Source of the DNA: Hydractinia symbiolongicarpus
Lineage: Eukaryota; Cnidaria; Hydrozoa; Anthoathecata; Hydractiniidae
Assembly: GCF_029227915.1 (NCBI RefSeq)
Contig: NC_079876.1
Span: 27,253,828-27,317,827, forward strand
Length of the DNA: 64,000 nt
Reading direction: 5' to 3'
The translations under genes and the position numbers were made by a program. The notes under the pieces are model-generated. The model did not search any database. It worked only from the letters and a program-made list of their open reading frames with translations, and had not been told where the DNA came from. Shown piece after piece: positions 32,312 to 44,000 of this stretch. The stretch's first letter is position 1, and the number at the start of each line of letters is the position of its first letter.

Positions 32312-33560
32312 CTAAACGAAATTCTTAATAAGCTCGGACCGCAACCTCCACCTGTAGCAGGTCGAAATTGGTTGCCAGGGTGGACGCTTGTTGACGCAGC
32401 TATGGTAAAAAAAGTTGCTGAGATGGTGATTGACCGGCCGGAATGAAATTAATTTTGTTGCACTTGGAAACCTTAAGAGAGGGAGGGTGTCGTAGGTTGT
32501 CCCTATACAAAAGGAAATTAGACATTCTGGCAGTGAAAGAATTGCTCTATAAGATAAATCATTTTTCACATAAGAGCACCATTTTGTCCAATTGCTTTGC
32601 AAATGCAACTGTACAGCTCTGGCATGGTAAAAATCTTTTTCATTTTCTTTAATGATATTGGAAACAAGCTTTCGGTAAGCATAAGTGCCTTTCGGTGGTA
32701 TATTTTTGTGGTCTAAGAGCCTTAAGCCAGCTCGACCAGTCTGATGCAAACCTAAAATCCTTTTGAAATTGAGCTGACTATCCGCCGAAAGAACTGCCTC
32801 ACTAACTTTCCAATTTCCAACTTTTGAATCTGGAACGCACTTAGACACACAAGGGTCGACAGAATATCTTAGTAACAGAAGTCCACTGATTTTGGAACAG
32901 ATGCAAGACTTTTCAGGGGAAGAGGACAAGGCGATGTCGAGGTATATAAGGAAATGTTGGAAATTGAATGATGTAGTTTTAATCATTTGCTAATGAAAAC
33001 AGAAAATATTTGCTCTAGTTTTGTGTTAGTAGATAGAGAAACTTCATAAATTAATAATGGCCAGCGGATTCTTGGAATTAACAGATGGTGTAAAAACCAA
33101 ACCTTATGGACCCCTTTATGAAAGGACCAGTCCATAGCTATAAGTTTGTCTTTGGCATCATTTAGAAATTCTTGTATTGCAGCAGAATCAGACAAGGATG
33201 CAGCAGAATCAGACAGGGATGAGTTTATTGTTCTGCCTAAACACCTAATTGGATTAGAATGAATAGATGGAATTTTTATGCTGCCAACTGTAAACGGTGA
33301 ACTTTGGACGACTTTTCCCTTATCAATTATTGGAAAGGGAAAAGTCGTCCAAAAATAACAATGCTGCGTGATTTAGAAGGCCTAAACGACATACCTACCC
33401 AATCAAGAGCTGTTGTACACCTGTTTAATAAATTTTGAGTACTTGGAATTGACGTGGACATTAAATATATCATCCATAAAAGCTTTTATTAGGGGTTGGT
33501 CGGGGATTTCGTTTTATCATTGCAGAGGTACCAAGAGTTTGTGGTCCGATCTTTGATGTG
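32312..33560 (-). pseudogene. L4 reverse transcriptase, palm C-terminus and thumb/linker
   Basis: Minus strand: AFMDDIFNVHV near 33460 is the catalytic FxDD box. Further on are SSPFTVGSIKIPSIHS, IRCLGRTINSSL, WFLHHLLIPRIRWPLLIYEV (33080) and RYSVDPCVSKCVPDSKVGNW. ARAVQLHLQSNWTKWCSYV, ICLISFCIGTTYDTLP-like text and RWRLRSELIK close to 32320 mark the zinc-finger-to-RLE linker. I know this sequence type from RLE-class LINE proteins of cnidarians and fish. Frameshifts at several points; the fingers region is missing here but present in L6. Confidence 0.75.
33303..33353. repeat. Perfect 19-bp inverted repeat inside LINE RT
   Basis: TTTGGACGACTTTTCCCTT at 33303-33321, 13-nt spacer, exact reverse complement at 33335-33353. 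It lies within the RT coding region of L4, where a perfect palindrome is unexpected and suggests local template switching. It helps break the frame. Confidence 0.7.
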
Positions 33561-33963
33561 GGCCCAATAGTGGCATGCATTCAATGTTCCAGAGTGATTT
33601 ATCACAGCTATCAAAAAAGAAAATAATTTACAAAGAGGTGGCAAGCCACCGCAATGATGAACTCAATCTGTTAGGTCTTTGGAAACAAGCTAGAGGTTGT
33701 ACTCCTCTAGAGAACGTGCCTCTAAAAGCACAATTCTCCCTTTTTACAGGGAATTATTAAAAAAAATATAAAAAAAAAGGGCAGGTAACCAAGGGCAGGT
33801 AGGTTTCGACCCATATTTCTGAACCTAAGTACCCTGAATGTCTAGAATGGTCACCTCGAAGAGGTCCGCGGACTGTCATCAGCAGAAACTAGACATCCCT
33901 ATCTTCCTAAAATTAACTTTGACCACTTTCTGTTTAACTGTGCTATTCTTTGTTTTTAACTCA

Positions 33964-34023
33964 GGTAATAAGTGGAGTGGTTACTCTCCAAAGACAAGAT
34001 CATGTGTGATCAAACCCCCCTGC
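33964..34023 (-). ncRNA. LINE 3' UTR structured motif, L5 proximal copy
   Basis: Same as 28946-29005, with stem GATCATGTGTGATC kept. Confidence 0.5.
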
Positions 34024-34078
34024 TAATACTTTATTTATTTTTTTTTTTTTTTTTTTATTATTTTTTTTTTTTGACTGA

Positions 34079-34138
34079 GGTAATAAGTGGAGTCCTCACT
34101 CTCCAAAGACAAGACTGAGTGTAGTCAAGCCCCCTTGC
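34079..34138 (-). ncRNA. LINE 3' UTR structured motif, L5 distal copy
   Basis: Same as 29053-29112 (stem GACTGAGTGTAGTC) with one loop change. Confidence 0.5.
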
Positions 34139-34814
34139 TGACTCATTCCAGTTAAAATATTCTTATCTCAGCTCTTCTAAAAAGAAAACATATGACTCGT
34201 GACTGTTAATAAGGCGGTCATCACAGAAAATTACTGCTCTATCGTTGCAATGTATCCACCTGTGTACCATTTGGTCGAAGGCTATGGTTGTGTGGTGACA
34301 ATTATTTAAGTTGCCGTAATGGTTGATAATAGCCCTTAATTGAAAATTTTACGAAATTTCACTTCTCCATCTACGGTTAAAGGTATGGAAAGGGTACCAG
34401 GGTAAGAAGTAATACGAGAGTCAATTTTTGACACAAGGCCGTTGGCACTGGCAAAACGTTTTAGCTGTAAAATGAGCCGGGAACCGCACGACACTACTTC
34501 TTTTTCAACTAGAGCAGTTTGATGAGCGTTGCAAACATGGCAGAAGTAGGCATTGGTGTCTGACAACTCCTCGCTTTCGAAGAAATTATCTAAGGAAGAT
34601 TGTAACGTAGGTTGCAGAGAAAGTTGGATGCAAGGTGTTATAACTTTTGAGGAGCTGGTAATATGACATTAATTGCAAGTGGTGGATGTCTTGATGCCCA
34701 TACTAAAAAAAAGACTTGGAAAGTCTACAGACAGACCAGGCAGGAGATATTCAAGAACCTCATGGACGTGCTGAGCAAAGATACTTAAACACACCTTCCT
34801 TCGAAAACGTTAAA

Positions 34815-35082
34815 AATGGCGCCTGGACTAAATTTATACTTGAGACAACGTATTGTAAATCTCGCTGATTTAGGAATTAAATTTACTTAAATTTCATCAA
34901 TATTATTGAAAGAAGATAAAGCTTTGGTATCACGACAAGCAATACCTAACGTATATGCGAAATTTAAAAACACAGGTTCGATTGCGCCAAAATCAAAACC
35001 TGGTCGACGCAGGATTTTGGAAACAAGACATTATGATTTTATAGACAGTTGCTACGAAAATGAAATCATCATTAATTGCAAT
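34815..35082 (+). pseudogene. Tc1 transposase, N-terminal DNA-binding part
   Basis: ATG at 34815 (MAPGLNLYLRQRIVNLADLG), a stop, then LKEDKALVSRQAIPNVYAKF and GSIAPKSKPGRRRILETRH. This is the paired/HTH pattern of Tc1 transposases, including a GRRR-type AT-hook-like linker. It is cut by the left end of the ISL2EU element at 35083. Confidence 0.75.
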
Positions 35083-35241
35083 ACACCTATTTAACATTAT
35101 GCGATTACGTAATCCCGGCCGGGAGTCTCGGTACCATTTGGGGGTGCCGCTAAGATTCAGTACACTTGAGAAAACGAAGTATAAACATCGCGCTATAGCT
35201 ATCAAATTATTTACCAACTTTTTAAAACATTTAAAACAAAC

Positions 35242-36960
35242 ATGGATTACGATTTAATATCAAAAATGTCTGTCGAAGAGTTGAAGAAGTACTTGAGAGT
35301 TAGAAATTTAAGGATAAGTGGAAGAAAGGAAGAACTAATTGCTCGAGTGTTTTCAGCAGCTGAGAACTTCGTCCAGCCTGTGAAAACTGCTCAAGAAGTA
35401 GAGAGTAATTTAAAAGAGGAGTATCAGAAGAAGCTGAAAATAAACGATAGAACACTTCCAGATCCTTTTAAAATACCTCACGGTTGGATGGATGAGCAAG
35501 AAGGAATAAAGTTTTGGCCCATGGTGTTGTATCCTGACATCTTTAGCTACCTTATGTTTTATCCATCAGAACTAGGTAGTTCAGATTTAAATGACTACAA
35601 AAACTCAAAGGCATATAGCTATTATAAATCTGGATGACTTCAACCTCTCGCCTATCATGATTTATCGGGAAGTAATTTTTGCATTTTTAAAGGTACATGC
35701 AGAAAGTCGCAAGCGATTAAGATCCTTTCCATAAACTATGGTTAATTCTGGAAAAAAGTGGTAAGATAATGTCGTGCCATTGTACATGCATGGCTGGAAT
35801 GAGCCAGACATGTAATCATGTTGCGGCTGCTTTATATCGCATTGAAGCTGCTGTCAGAATTGGACTTACAAATACAGCTTGTACAAGCACCGCTAACGAG
35901 TGGCTTCCTAACAGAAAGCAAGTAGCTCCAACTAAAATTAAAGACTTGAATTTTAGCAGAGATAACTTTTCAGACAGAGGAAAGAGAAAGCGCCCTTTAG
36001 TATCGACACCTAAAAAGAACTTTGATCCTCTTCAACATTGTGGCGAGAAATTACTTTCTCTTAACGAAATAGCAGACGAATTAAAAGAAATTATTCCTGA
36101 AAGTATTTTATTTACTGCTGTACCAAAACCAGAAATTGACTTTGTTAGAGAGTGTTTAAGTATTTCTGATGTAACTCAACCATCAGACATATACAGTATA
36201 AGTGACATACTTGCAATGTCAAAAACAAAAACTGAATTTGAATGCAATCTAGTGGCATATGTAACACCCGAGAAAGTTATTCATATTGAAAAATTAACCC
36301 AAGGACAAAGTGAGAATACTGGTTGGTATAATTTTAGAAAGCTTGTAATCTCTGCCTCAAAAGGCCATGAAGTTTTAACAAAAATGAAAAAAGTTAAATC
36401 AGGAGGTGGAGGATCCGTTAATATCTGGGCATTAAACCAGAAAGTTTCAGGCATGTCATTTATTAGCCCTAATATACCAGGCACTAAAATATGGTCGTAC
36501 AATGGAAATAAATGCTGTTAATGCATTTAAAGACAACTTCTTACAAGGGCATAAAAATGTGAAGGTTTTAGAGTGTGGCTTGTATTTAGATAAAAACACA
36601 CCTTACATTGGTGCAAGTCCAGACAGAATAATAACATGTGATTGTTGTCTGCCAGCATGTTTAGAAGTAAAATGTCCTTTTTCGATTAATTACACGACGC
36701 CAAAGGATTTAAACGTAAAACTACCCTACTTGACGCACATGGAAGAAAAAACAGTATTGAACAAAAACCACAAATATTACACACAATGTGTTATGCAAAT
36801 GGGAGTAACTGGCTTTTCCCAATGTCATTTTGTAGTTCGGACACCTCATGGGATGGTGCACGACATTATAAACTTTGAGCCTGAAGTGTGGAATTCTATG
36901 AGAAAAACTTTTATAGAATATTACGACACATTTTATTTAAAATCCATATTTTCAGGATGA
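35242..36960 (+). pseudogene. ISL2EU SAP-SWIM-YqaJ nuclease gene
   Basis: ATG at 35242 opens a SAP domain (MSVEELKKYLRVRNLRISGR, EELIARVF), which binds DNA. A TGA at 35635-35637 replaces what is probably a Trp codon. The SWIM zinc finger CHCTCMAGMSQTCNHVAAAL is at 35774-35833. The YqaJ exonuclease-like domain has GWYNFRKLVISASKG (36322), GASPDRII (36612) and LEVKCPF (36661), giving the Asp and Glu-x-Lys ligands, then YYTQCVMQMGVTG and the stop at 36958-36960. Frameshifts near 35690 and 36515. The nuclease's role in ISL2EU transposition is unknown to me; it may process ends or recombine copies. Confidence 0.8.
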
Positions 36961-37481
36961 TTTATTTTATGCATAAGCTATCGAAAATTATTTTTGTATA
37001 TATTTGTCTGTTTAGAAATAAAAGTTTGAAGAGCATATTTATCTTTCTTTGATTTGAACGTGCTTTACAAATACATTTCAACCAATTTTTTTAAATGCCA
37101 TCGGTAGCCTGATGTTTCTGCGTTAAAATGACCATGTGTCTTCTAATCAAAATATTCCCTTAAGAAAAGTATTTGGCATAGGCTACCTCTCATTTAGGCA
37201 TTAAGTACATACAGTATTTTTTTATATTTCTTTAAACGTTCCATGAGGTATTCTGATAAATTTTTGTGTGGCCTCGATTTTCCGACACTTACGGCCATTA
37301 ACTTTAACTATTTCAAGTAGGTAGGCGAGCCCGAAATATTAGAATGAGTGCGCATGTAAACAAAGGGAGATACGAGTAGATAACAATAATTAAAAAAACA
37401 GAATAACTCAGACAACTTTTTTTGGTAAAAATATTTACAAAACAAGCAAAAAATGTGAAAAAAGAAAATTTACAAAAGTGT
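36961..37481. other. Spacer between convergent ISL2EU genes
   Basis: AT-rich, no gene. An AATAAA lies at 37018 shortly after the nuclease stop and is a plausible poly(A) signal. Confidence 0.4.
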
Positions 37482-39548
37482 TCAAGTAGTTTTTTCTGGT
37501 TTCTTTTTAATTAATACAGGCTTTAGGTTACATAATGCAGCACAGCATTTAACTATATGATCTGCATGTTGTAACATTGTAACAGGCAACACTCCCTTGA
37601 GTATGCGGTAAAACTTAATTCCGTTAATTGCTCGCTCAACATGAATCCTTAAATTTGCTACATCTTTAGTTTTTTTACATTCAGCACTTGTCATCTGACT
37701 TTTTACACGTGCACCTGGTGGAACAACTAATTTGCAAAAACGTAACATTAATTCTTCTCTGATTTGAAATCCACGATCTGCCATAACTTCATCATCCCTT
37801 TCTAACAAATCGTAAAATCCAGAGTCATTTGTAATAAATTTATCAGACGCGCGCCCACCATAACAATCAGATAAAAAAGTTATATATCCAGAAGGGCTTA
37901 TACCAACAAGAAATTTTAAAGTATTGTGATGTTTATAGTCTGACCAAGTAGATGCTTGATTTGTTAAGGATTTTGGTCTGTCAATGAACACCTCAGCACA
38001 ATCAATTATAACCCGACATTTGGAATAACCTGCTTTGGCAAATGTTTTAGGCAAGTTATCACGAATGGCTTCTCTTGGCAGCCAGACAACAAGTGCATCA
38101 CCCAAAACTCTACTTATAATTCTAATCCAAGTTACAAATACTGTGGAACATGTTGATGGTGATATTCCAAAACGATCTGCAAGGTCCTCTGTCAGTAAGC
38201 CCAAACGAAGTTTCATCAAAACTAACAAAAACTCATCACGCTGTGTTAACTTTTTCACATGTTTAGTTTGACGCTTTATTTTAGTACTTAAACATGCTCG
38301 TTTTGACCCCCTCCAATAATTCACTTGCTGTAAGTAAGGCTTTAATAACAATAACAGAGTGTTAAATAACATGATAGAAGATAGACCAGTGTAATAATTC
38401 ATTTTGGAATCACTTTTAATGATTCTCCAAGTCATTGTTGTATTTTTAACAATTTCAAAGGCTTTGCCTCTATACTTCTTTACTTGTACAGTTAAGGAGT
38501 TCACTTTACTGACCAAAGATTTAATCATTTCGCTCTTGTCTTTGCATGATTCACATGTAGGCGGTGAAGAAATAGTGTAAGAGTGGTCTGGTATTGTCGG
38601 TGAAAAAAATCCTGATGCGTCAGAAATATTTGAGCAACAAGGTTCCTCTTCTTGGGCTTCATTGCTGGGAACATCTTCTGAATCAAGAGATGACTTTTCC
38701 AGAGAATGTCGAAATAGTTCCCTCCTAGGTTTTTTAGTAACAGGAGTGTCGTACCCCATTATTTTAGTACTTAAACATGCTCGTTTTGACCCCTTCCAAT
38801 AATTCACTTGCTGTAAGTAAGGCTTTAATAACAATAACAGAGTGTTAAATAACATGATAGAAGATAGACCAGTGTAATAATTCATTTTGGAATCACTTTT
38901 AATGATTCTCCAAGTCATTGTTGTATTTTTAACAATTTCAAAGGCTTTGCCTCTATACTTCTTTACTTGTACAGTTAAGGAGTTCACTTTACTGACCAAA
39001 GATTTGATCATTTCGCTCTTGTCTTTGCATGATTCACATGTAGGCGGTGAAGAAATAGTGTAAGAGTGGTCTGGTATTGTCGGTGAAAAAAATCCTGATG
39101 CGTCAGAAATATTTGAGCAACAAGGTTCCTCTTCTTGGGCTTCATTGCTGGGAACATCTTCTGAATCAAGAGATGACTTTTCCAGAGAATGTCGAAATAG
39201 TTCCCTCCTAGGTTTTTTAGTAACAGGAGTGTCGTACCCCAATTCTAGTGTTGGGTCTGGATACTTTTGGGAAGTTGCTCCATCAACAAAATGAACAGAG
39301 CATACCCTGTCACTTTGTTTTGGTACCCAATCACTTTTATCTGGGTTAATTCTTCTCATAGCTTTTATCCAACGCTGTCTCTGTTCGTTATTTCAAAGGA
39401 CGCTTGGAAAGCAATACAAACTAAACGGTCGCTGACATGAACATTCTTCATGGTTAACTTCGTGAATTTCACATCGTTCCTTCTTCCATTTTCGCAGCTT
39501 CTTAGTGCTATTAAAACAGCCAATAACAGCACAGTTTACACTTGGCAT
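37482..39548 (-). pseudogene. ISL2EU THAP-DDE transposase with internal duplication
   Basis: The N-terminal THAP zinc finger starts at 39548 (MPSVNCAVIGC, later FCFPS-type box, CSVHF and PTLELG), binding terminal DNA. An in-frame TGA at 39393-39395 splits it; the frame continues unchanged after it. The catalytic DDE_Tnp_4 domain has CRVIIDCAEVFID (first Asp), FLSDCYGGRASDKFI and ADRGFQIREEL, then NLRIHVERAINGIKFYRIL (Glu). Residues from GYDTPVTKKPRRE through SKRACLSTKI are present twice because of a 483-bp tandem duplication. Without the stop and the duplication it would have usual length. Confidence 0.85.
38275..39240 (-). repeat. 483-bp in-frame tandem duplication in the transposase
   Basis: 38275-38757 and 38758-39240 are nearly identical (a few substitutions, such as CCCCCT/CCCCTT near 38312/38795). 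The period is exactly 483 bp, 161 codons, so the frame survives. The repeated segment covers the Cys-containing linker and coiled region before the catalytic domain. Confidence 0.9.
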
Positions 39549-39737
39549 GATAAATAATTCTTGAAATAAAAGATTTTGTGCAGATAGATAAATGTAAGCG
39601 TGTTGTTTATACTTCGTTTTCATCAAGTTTAACTAAGAAGAACACAAGGAAGATTTTATCAGGCACCCCTTCTTAGAACCCAGTTCCCTTCCCCAGCGCG
39701 GAATAATAATGGCGCGCGTAATGTTAAATAGGTGTAT

Positions 39738-40326
39738 TTACGAAAAAAATGATGAACTCATGTCAATAGGTAAATTTTTTAATTAAAAATATTTTTTTTA
39801 TAATTTTTTACAAACTTAATAAGTAAACAAAAATTTCACAGCAAAGCTGAAAAACTTTTCTATCTTAAGAAAAAGCCCTGAGTACGAACTTGTCCAAAGG
39901 AATGTTTGCAAAACACTTTATATTATATTTTTATCAGTAGAATGAAAAAAAAAATCAAATTAGTAACAATATTTTTATTCGTTAAATAAAAATTTATATG
40001 GTTTAGTTCACTTCTCTCCCAATCTTCTTTTAAAACATATCTAACATTAAGAAATTAGCATATCATTCATTATTACGTTTTTTTATATCTTTAGAGCTTC
40101 AAAAACTTATAAAAGAAAAATTTGATTTGGAAGTTTCGTCCGGTACAATAAAGAAAACGAGGAAAAAATTGGGATGGACGTTAAGTGGTCCAAAATATTG
40201 CCAATTAATAAGAAAGGCAAACCAGGTCGCTAGACTACAGTTTTGTTTGGAGTTACAACATAACAACGAAACGTTTGACAACATCATATCCACCAACGAT
40301 TATGATGGATAAGCATGGAAAAATAT
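39738..40326 (+). pseudogene. Tc1 transposase, middle part with intron
   Basis: Exon 39738-39769 (KNDELMS), intron 39770-40094 (GTAAAT ... TTTAG), exon from 40095: ELQKLIKEKFDLEVSSGTIK, KKLGWTLSGPKYCQLIRKAN, FDNIISTNDYDG, then TAA. The Asn-Asp near the end corresponds to the first catalytic Asp. The Academ-like element follows at 40327. Confidence 0.75.
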
Positions 40327-40629
40327 AGACAGGGCATATAGTCTAGCAATCTAACAAAATGCCTAATTTAACTTTTTATTGTGGAATCTGATAGATTAGG
40401 TAGGAAGCTTCAAAAAACCACCGAATACCTTTCCGGGAAAACTTCCGGCGTCACGTGACTGATGGCGTCAAATGCGGCAAAAATTGTGCACAAATCCTGC
40501 GATAACTCGTGAACGGTATAAAATATAAACTTAAAAATGGCATATTTGGCATCGGCTAAATAAGACCTTTTGAATGATATACAGTTTTATTAGTCTGCTA
40601 CATATTTGAAATTTTCCTCCTCCGCAGCG
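40327..40629 (+). repeat. Left terminal inverted repeat of the Academ-like element
   Basis: 303 bp, reverse complement of 46009-46311. It contains CACGTGAC and a GAAGCTTC palindrome. The inner edge is at CCGCAGCG. Confidence 0.9.
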
Positions 40630-41007
40630 ACCACGAAATTACTTTTTGAAAGTTGTTACTCGAATTGCGCTATTCAAATAGAAATTCTCGAAAACGTGAT
40701 TCTAAAAACAACCGCTATTCATATCTTTACTCGTAAAACATAATGGATATTATAGAATAACAGGAAAACCCCCATTGAGAGTTGATATGAATGTGAGTCG
40801 GGGCATCTGAAGATCATTCCGGTGTTGTGACGACAAAGCGAAGTTATGTTAGGTGAGAAAATGAAGTTTGAAAGAATGAATGAACTTGCTTGTTAGTTAT
40901 GGGAATATCATTTACATTTCTCTACAATTTCGTGCATTACTCTTTTTGATCGCTTATGTGCTGGTCGAGTTCGATTGTTTCACCACATTAAAAAAATATG
41001 AAAGAAT

Positions 41008-44000
41008 ATGGCCCTATCGTCTTCATTTCTCAGTCTTGAACAAACAAGTGAAAAATGTTTATTATGTGATGGTTCTTTTTCGCAAAAAGATTCCCAAAAA
41101 AGTTTTTCACAGCAAGGATGGGAGAACTTGAAGAGGATTGCAGAAGAATGGAACTGTATTGATATCGATCGAAATGACAAGTATTTCTCTTTTCGTTATG
41201 TTCACTCGCGAATTGGTGATGTTATTGAAGCATTTGGTAAAGCTCATAAAAATTGTAGTATTACATTTGGAACGAAAGTGGAAAACTACAGGAAAAGATA
41301 CGGAGAAATTAAGACAAGTGTTCTCGAACAAGAATCAGAGGATCTAACAAGTGATGTTCAGACTAGAAGATCACAAAGAGAAGCCAAAAAAAGAAAACAA
41401 ATTTGTTTTATTTGTAATGAAAGAAGGGAAACGGACGGTGGATCGTATAATCAAGCTGGACTTGGTAGATGCGAACAGGAAAGCTCTCGTCAAAGGATTC
41501 ATGCAAGGACTGAGCTGTTTATTTCTAAACCGACTTGCCGATTTCACGAGGCCGCAAAAAGACTGCAGGTATTGCAAGGTGGACAGTCTTTTGATCTTTA
41601 TGCCATTGATATTTATTATCATAAAAACTGTTACCTTAAGTATGCAATAAACCAGCCTTCGAGTATTGAAGAAGAACAAGAATCTTCGAAAGACAAAGAA
41701 AAGCAATTCATAATCGAAGAGTTCTTCAGAATAGTTGGATGGAAAGTAATTGGGAAGAAGGAGGCATATCTTCTCCACCAGTTATTATCAGACATAAAGG
41801 TTATATGCGAAGAAAATAACTTAGAGCCTGCTTTCATGCACACTGTGTCATTGAAGAGAGAATTGGTGAAGCAATTTGGATCTGAGATTGATTTTTTTAC
41901 AACAGGGAAATACGTTATTGTTCATTCGGCGCTCATGAATCCCTGCGAGTATAGCGTTGCAACACTGCTTGGCCATGGACTGAGGGATATGGATCACATT
42001 CGTTCGTTTGCAAATTTCATCAAGAGCAAAGTCAAAGAGCGAGAGCCAGAAAGTTTACCAAAAACTCCTGATGAAATGATCGCAGACTTCAACAAGGGCC
42101 CGATGCCTGAATTATACAATATTATATATGCCACGATGTATCCGAATTTTAAGACCAATGATGAAGGTTATGCCATTACGCAGTCAAGTAACATTGCCAA
42201 TAAGATTTGGTCAATAGCATCAGATTGGCAGTCGCTAATCACTCGCCAGAAGAATGTAAAACAAGCCATGCTAGGACTGACAATACACAGACTTACTGGT
42301 AGTAAAGAGGCAGCCGCACATCTTCACAATCTTGGCCATTCAATTTCGTACAATGAAATCAGAAAATACAATGATGCATGGTCCTCTGCTCAGATTGAAG
42401 TACACAAACGTTTTGTGAAAGGATACCCTCTACATTCGACCATTGATAACAATGATGGCCGCCAGGAAACTCTTACCGGTGTTGGAACCACTCATGATAC
42501 GAACAGCACACTGTTTCAGCCATTTATTCCAGGTAAATTTTTGTAGATTTTCTAGATTCTGTTTCTGATGTATAGACTTGAGCAGATTCCAGATTTATGA
42601 ACAATTAAATACCCTAATTTTGATTTATTACAGGTGACAGCATTCTTCATGAAACGAAATCAACAATTCAAGAACTAGTTCCCTGTGAGGAAATTGTTAC
42701 TAACAATATTGAAGAATATCATCTTGGTGCGAGAGCGGATCCTCTTGCATTTCCCGCTTATCAGGATGATGAAGGCACAGAGCTCCTTGAAGAAAGCTTT
42801 CGCAGAGATGTAGCGTGGTCATTAGCAAGTGGTCTGCCTGCTACTGACGGTGAACCTGATTTACCAATGTTGGGGTCTTGGACTGCTTTCAATAGAAAGG
42901 TTTCTGATCGCAAGCAGAAAAAATCGCTCATTGAATACATGCCTGTAATAAATCAACCACCCGATATTTCAGTATGCAAGAACTATCTTGACACCCTCAA
43001 ACATGTAATGGATGATCTTGGATTAAAACATATTTTCGCCCACGCAGACGAAGAGGTATATGCCAGGCTTGTGCAGATAATATGGAAGAATAGCGATCTC
43101 TATAAGAATATCATTGTCCTTATGGGTGGCTTTCACCAATTACGTGTTCGCCAGCGATTAATCTTTAAGAGGCATTCGTGTATTGGCTACAAAGATTGGT
43201 TTGTTGACGCAGGGACAATTTCTGCTGGTTCTGTAGATCAAGCATTTGGAGGGAAGCATTACTATCGGTGTATGCGAATTCTGAAAGAGTCATTCGCTGC
43301 TCTTGTCCAGTATCGTACAGAACAACTACGGGACAACTACGCGTCTTTATCTGATGGTCTGCGTGAGAGCCTGAAGTCACTGAGAGAAAATCCATCCACA
43401 GAAGCACTTGAAGCGGTTATAGAATTAGATGAATTTGAAGAGTTAGTTCGTGAGATAAGTAGCTGCGAAAGTCCTCAACAAACAATGACTGTTGCGTACT
43501 TGAGAGATATATCGTCTTTACTAGCTCTGGTCTCTGCCGTTCGTGAAGGAAATTTCGAAAGACATCTTGAAGCAGAACGAGAAATGCTGAAGCAAGTGTT
43601 TGCTTTCGACCACCAAAACTACTCTCGCTATTTGACATTTCAGCATGTGCTATTGACGGATTTGAAATCAAGCAACAATCCAGCCTATCAAGAACTGCTC
43701 GAGAGGGGATTCGGAGCGAATTATTCGGGAGAAAAGTTTGCAACAGTTCACGGGGATTTGGTCACTGAATATTTTAATCGCGAAACCAAAGGGACAGCAG
43801 GTCCATTCAGATCCGGATTTAGTACCAATATCGACACAACTAACAAATGGGTGAAAACCGTTCACATTCACGCAAAGCTTCGTCTTACAATGCGTGATAA
43901 ACTCAACATTAAAACAACGTCGACTCACAAAGAGCTTACGGATAGTGGTAAAGCAAAACACCATAGCGATGTCGCTGCTTTGAAAGAAAAGTTGCATTCC

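Larger units (their letters stand above)
28593..33560 (-). mobile_element. RLE/USP LINE copy L4, split by a pogo transposon region
   Basis: Minus-strand element reading RT (33560-32312), then after an interruption RLE (about 30470-30020), USP (30020-29140) and 3' UTR (29140-28593). The 3' boundary AAAAGAAAATAATTTA (plus strand) is shared with L5. The segment 30.5-32.3 kb holds plus-strand sequence of other origin, mainly a pogo transposase. It is the longest view of the family in the window apart from L7. Frameshifts in every domain show it is inactive. Confidence 0.75.
33615..34775 (-). mobile_element. RLE/USP LINE copy L5, 5'-truncated
   Basis: Near-identical to 28593 to about 29750 of L4 from the shared 3' boundary onward, with small indels, then truncated within the USP domain near 34775. 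It includes the UTR hairpin, both structured motifs (33964-34023 and 34079-34138) and the C-terminal USP half: FESEELSDTNAYFCHVCN, RLILQLKRFASANGLVSK and TLSIPLTVDGEVKF. A long poly(T) run (about 34028-34072) separates the two motifs. The close match to L4 points to recent copying of a shared source. Confidence 0.8.
35083..39735. mobile_element. ISL2EU DNA transposon
   Basis: The ends are 21-bp terminal inverted repeats with one mismatch: ACACCTATTTAACATTA then T/C then GCG. A 2-bp AT target duplication flanks it (35081-35082 and 39736-39737). It carries a YqaJ-type nuclease gene on plus and a THAP-DDE transposase gene on minus, converging, which is the known two-gene content of ISL2EU transposons. 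Length 4653 bp. The transposase has one in-frame stop and the nuclease several breaks, so this copy is probably not autonomous. Confidence 0.85.
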
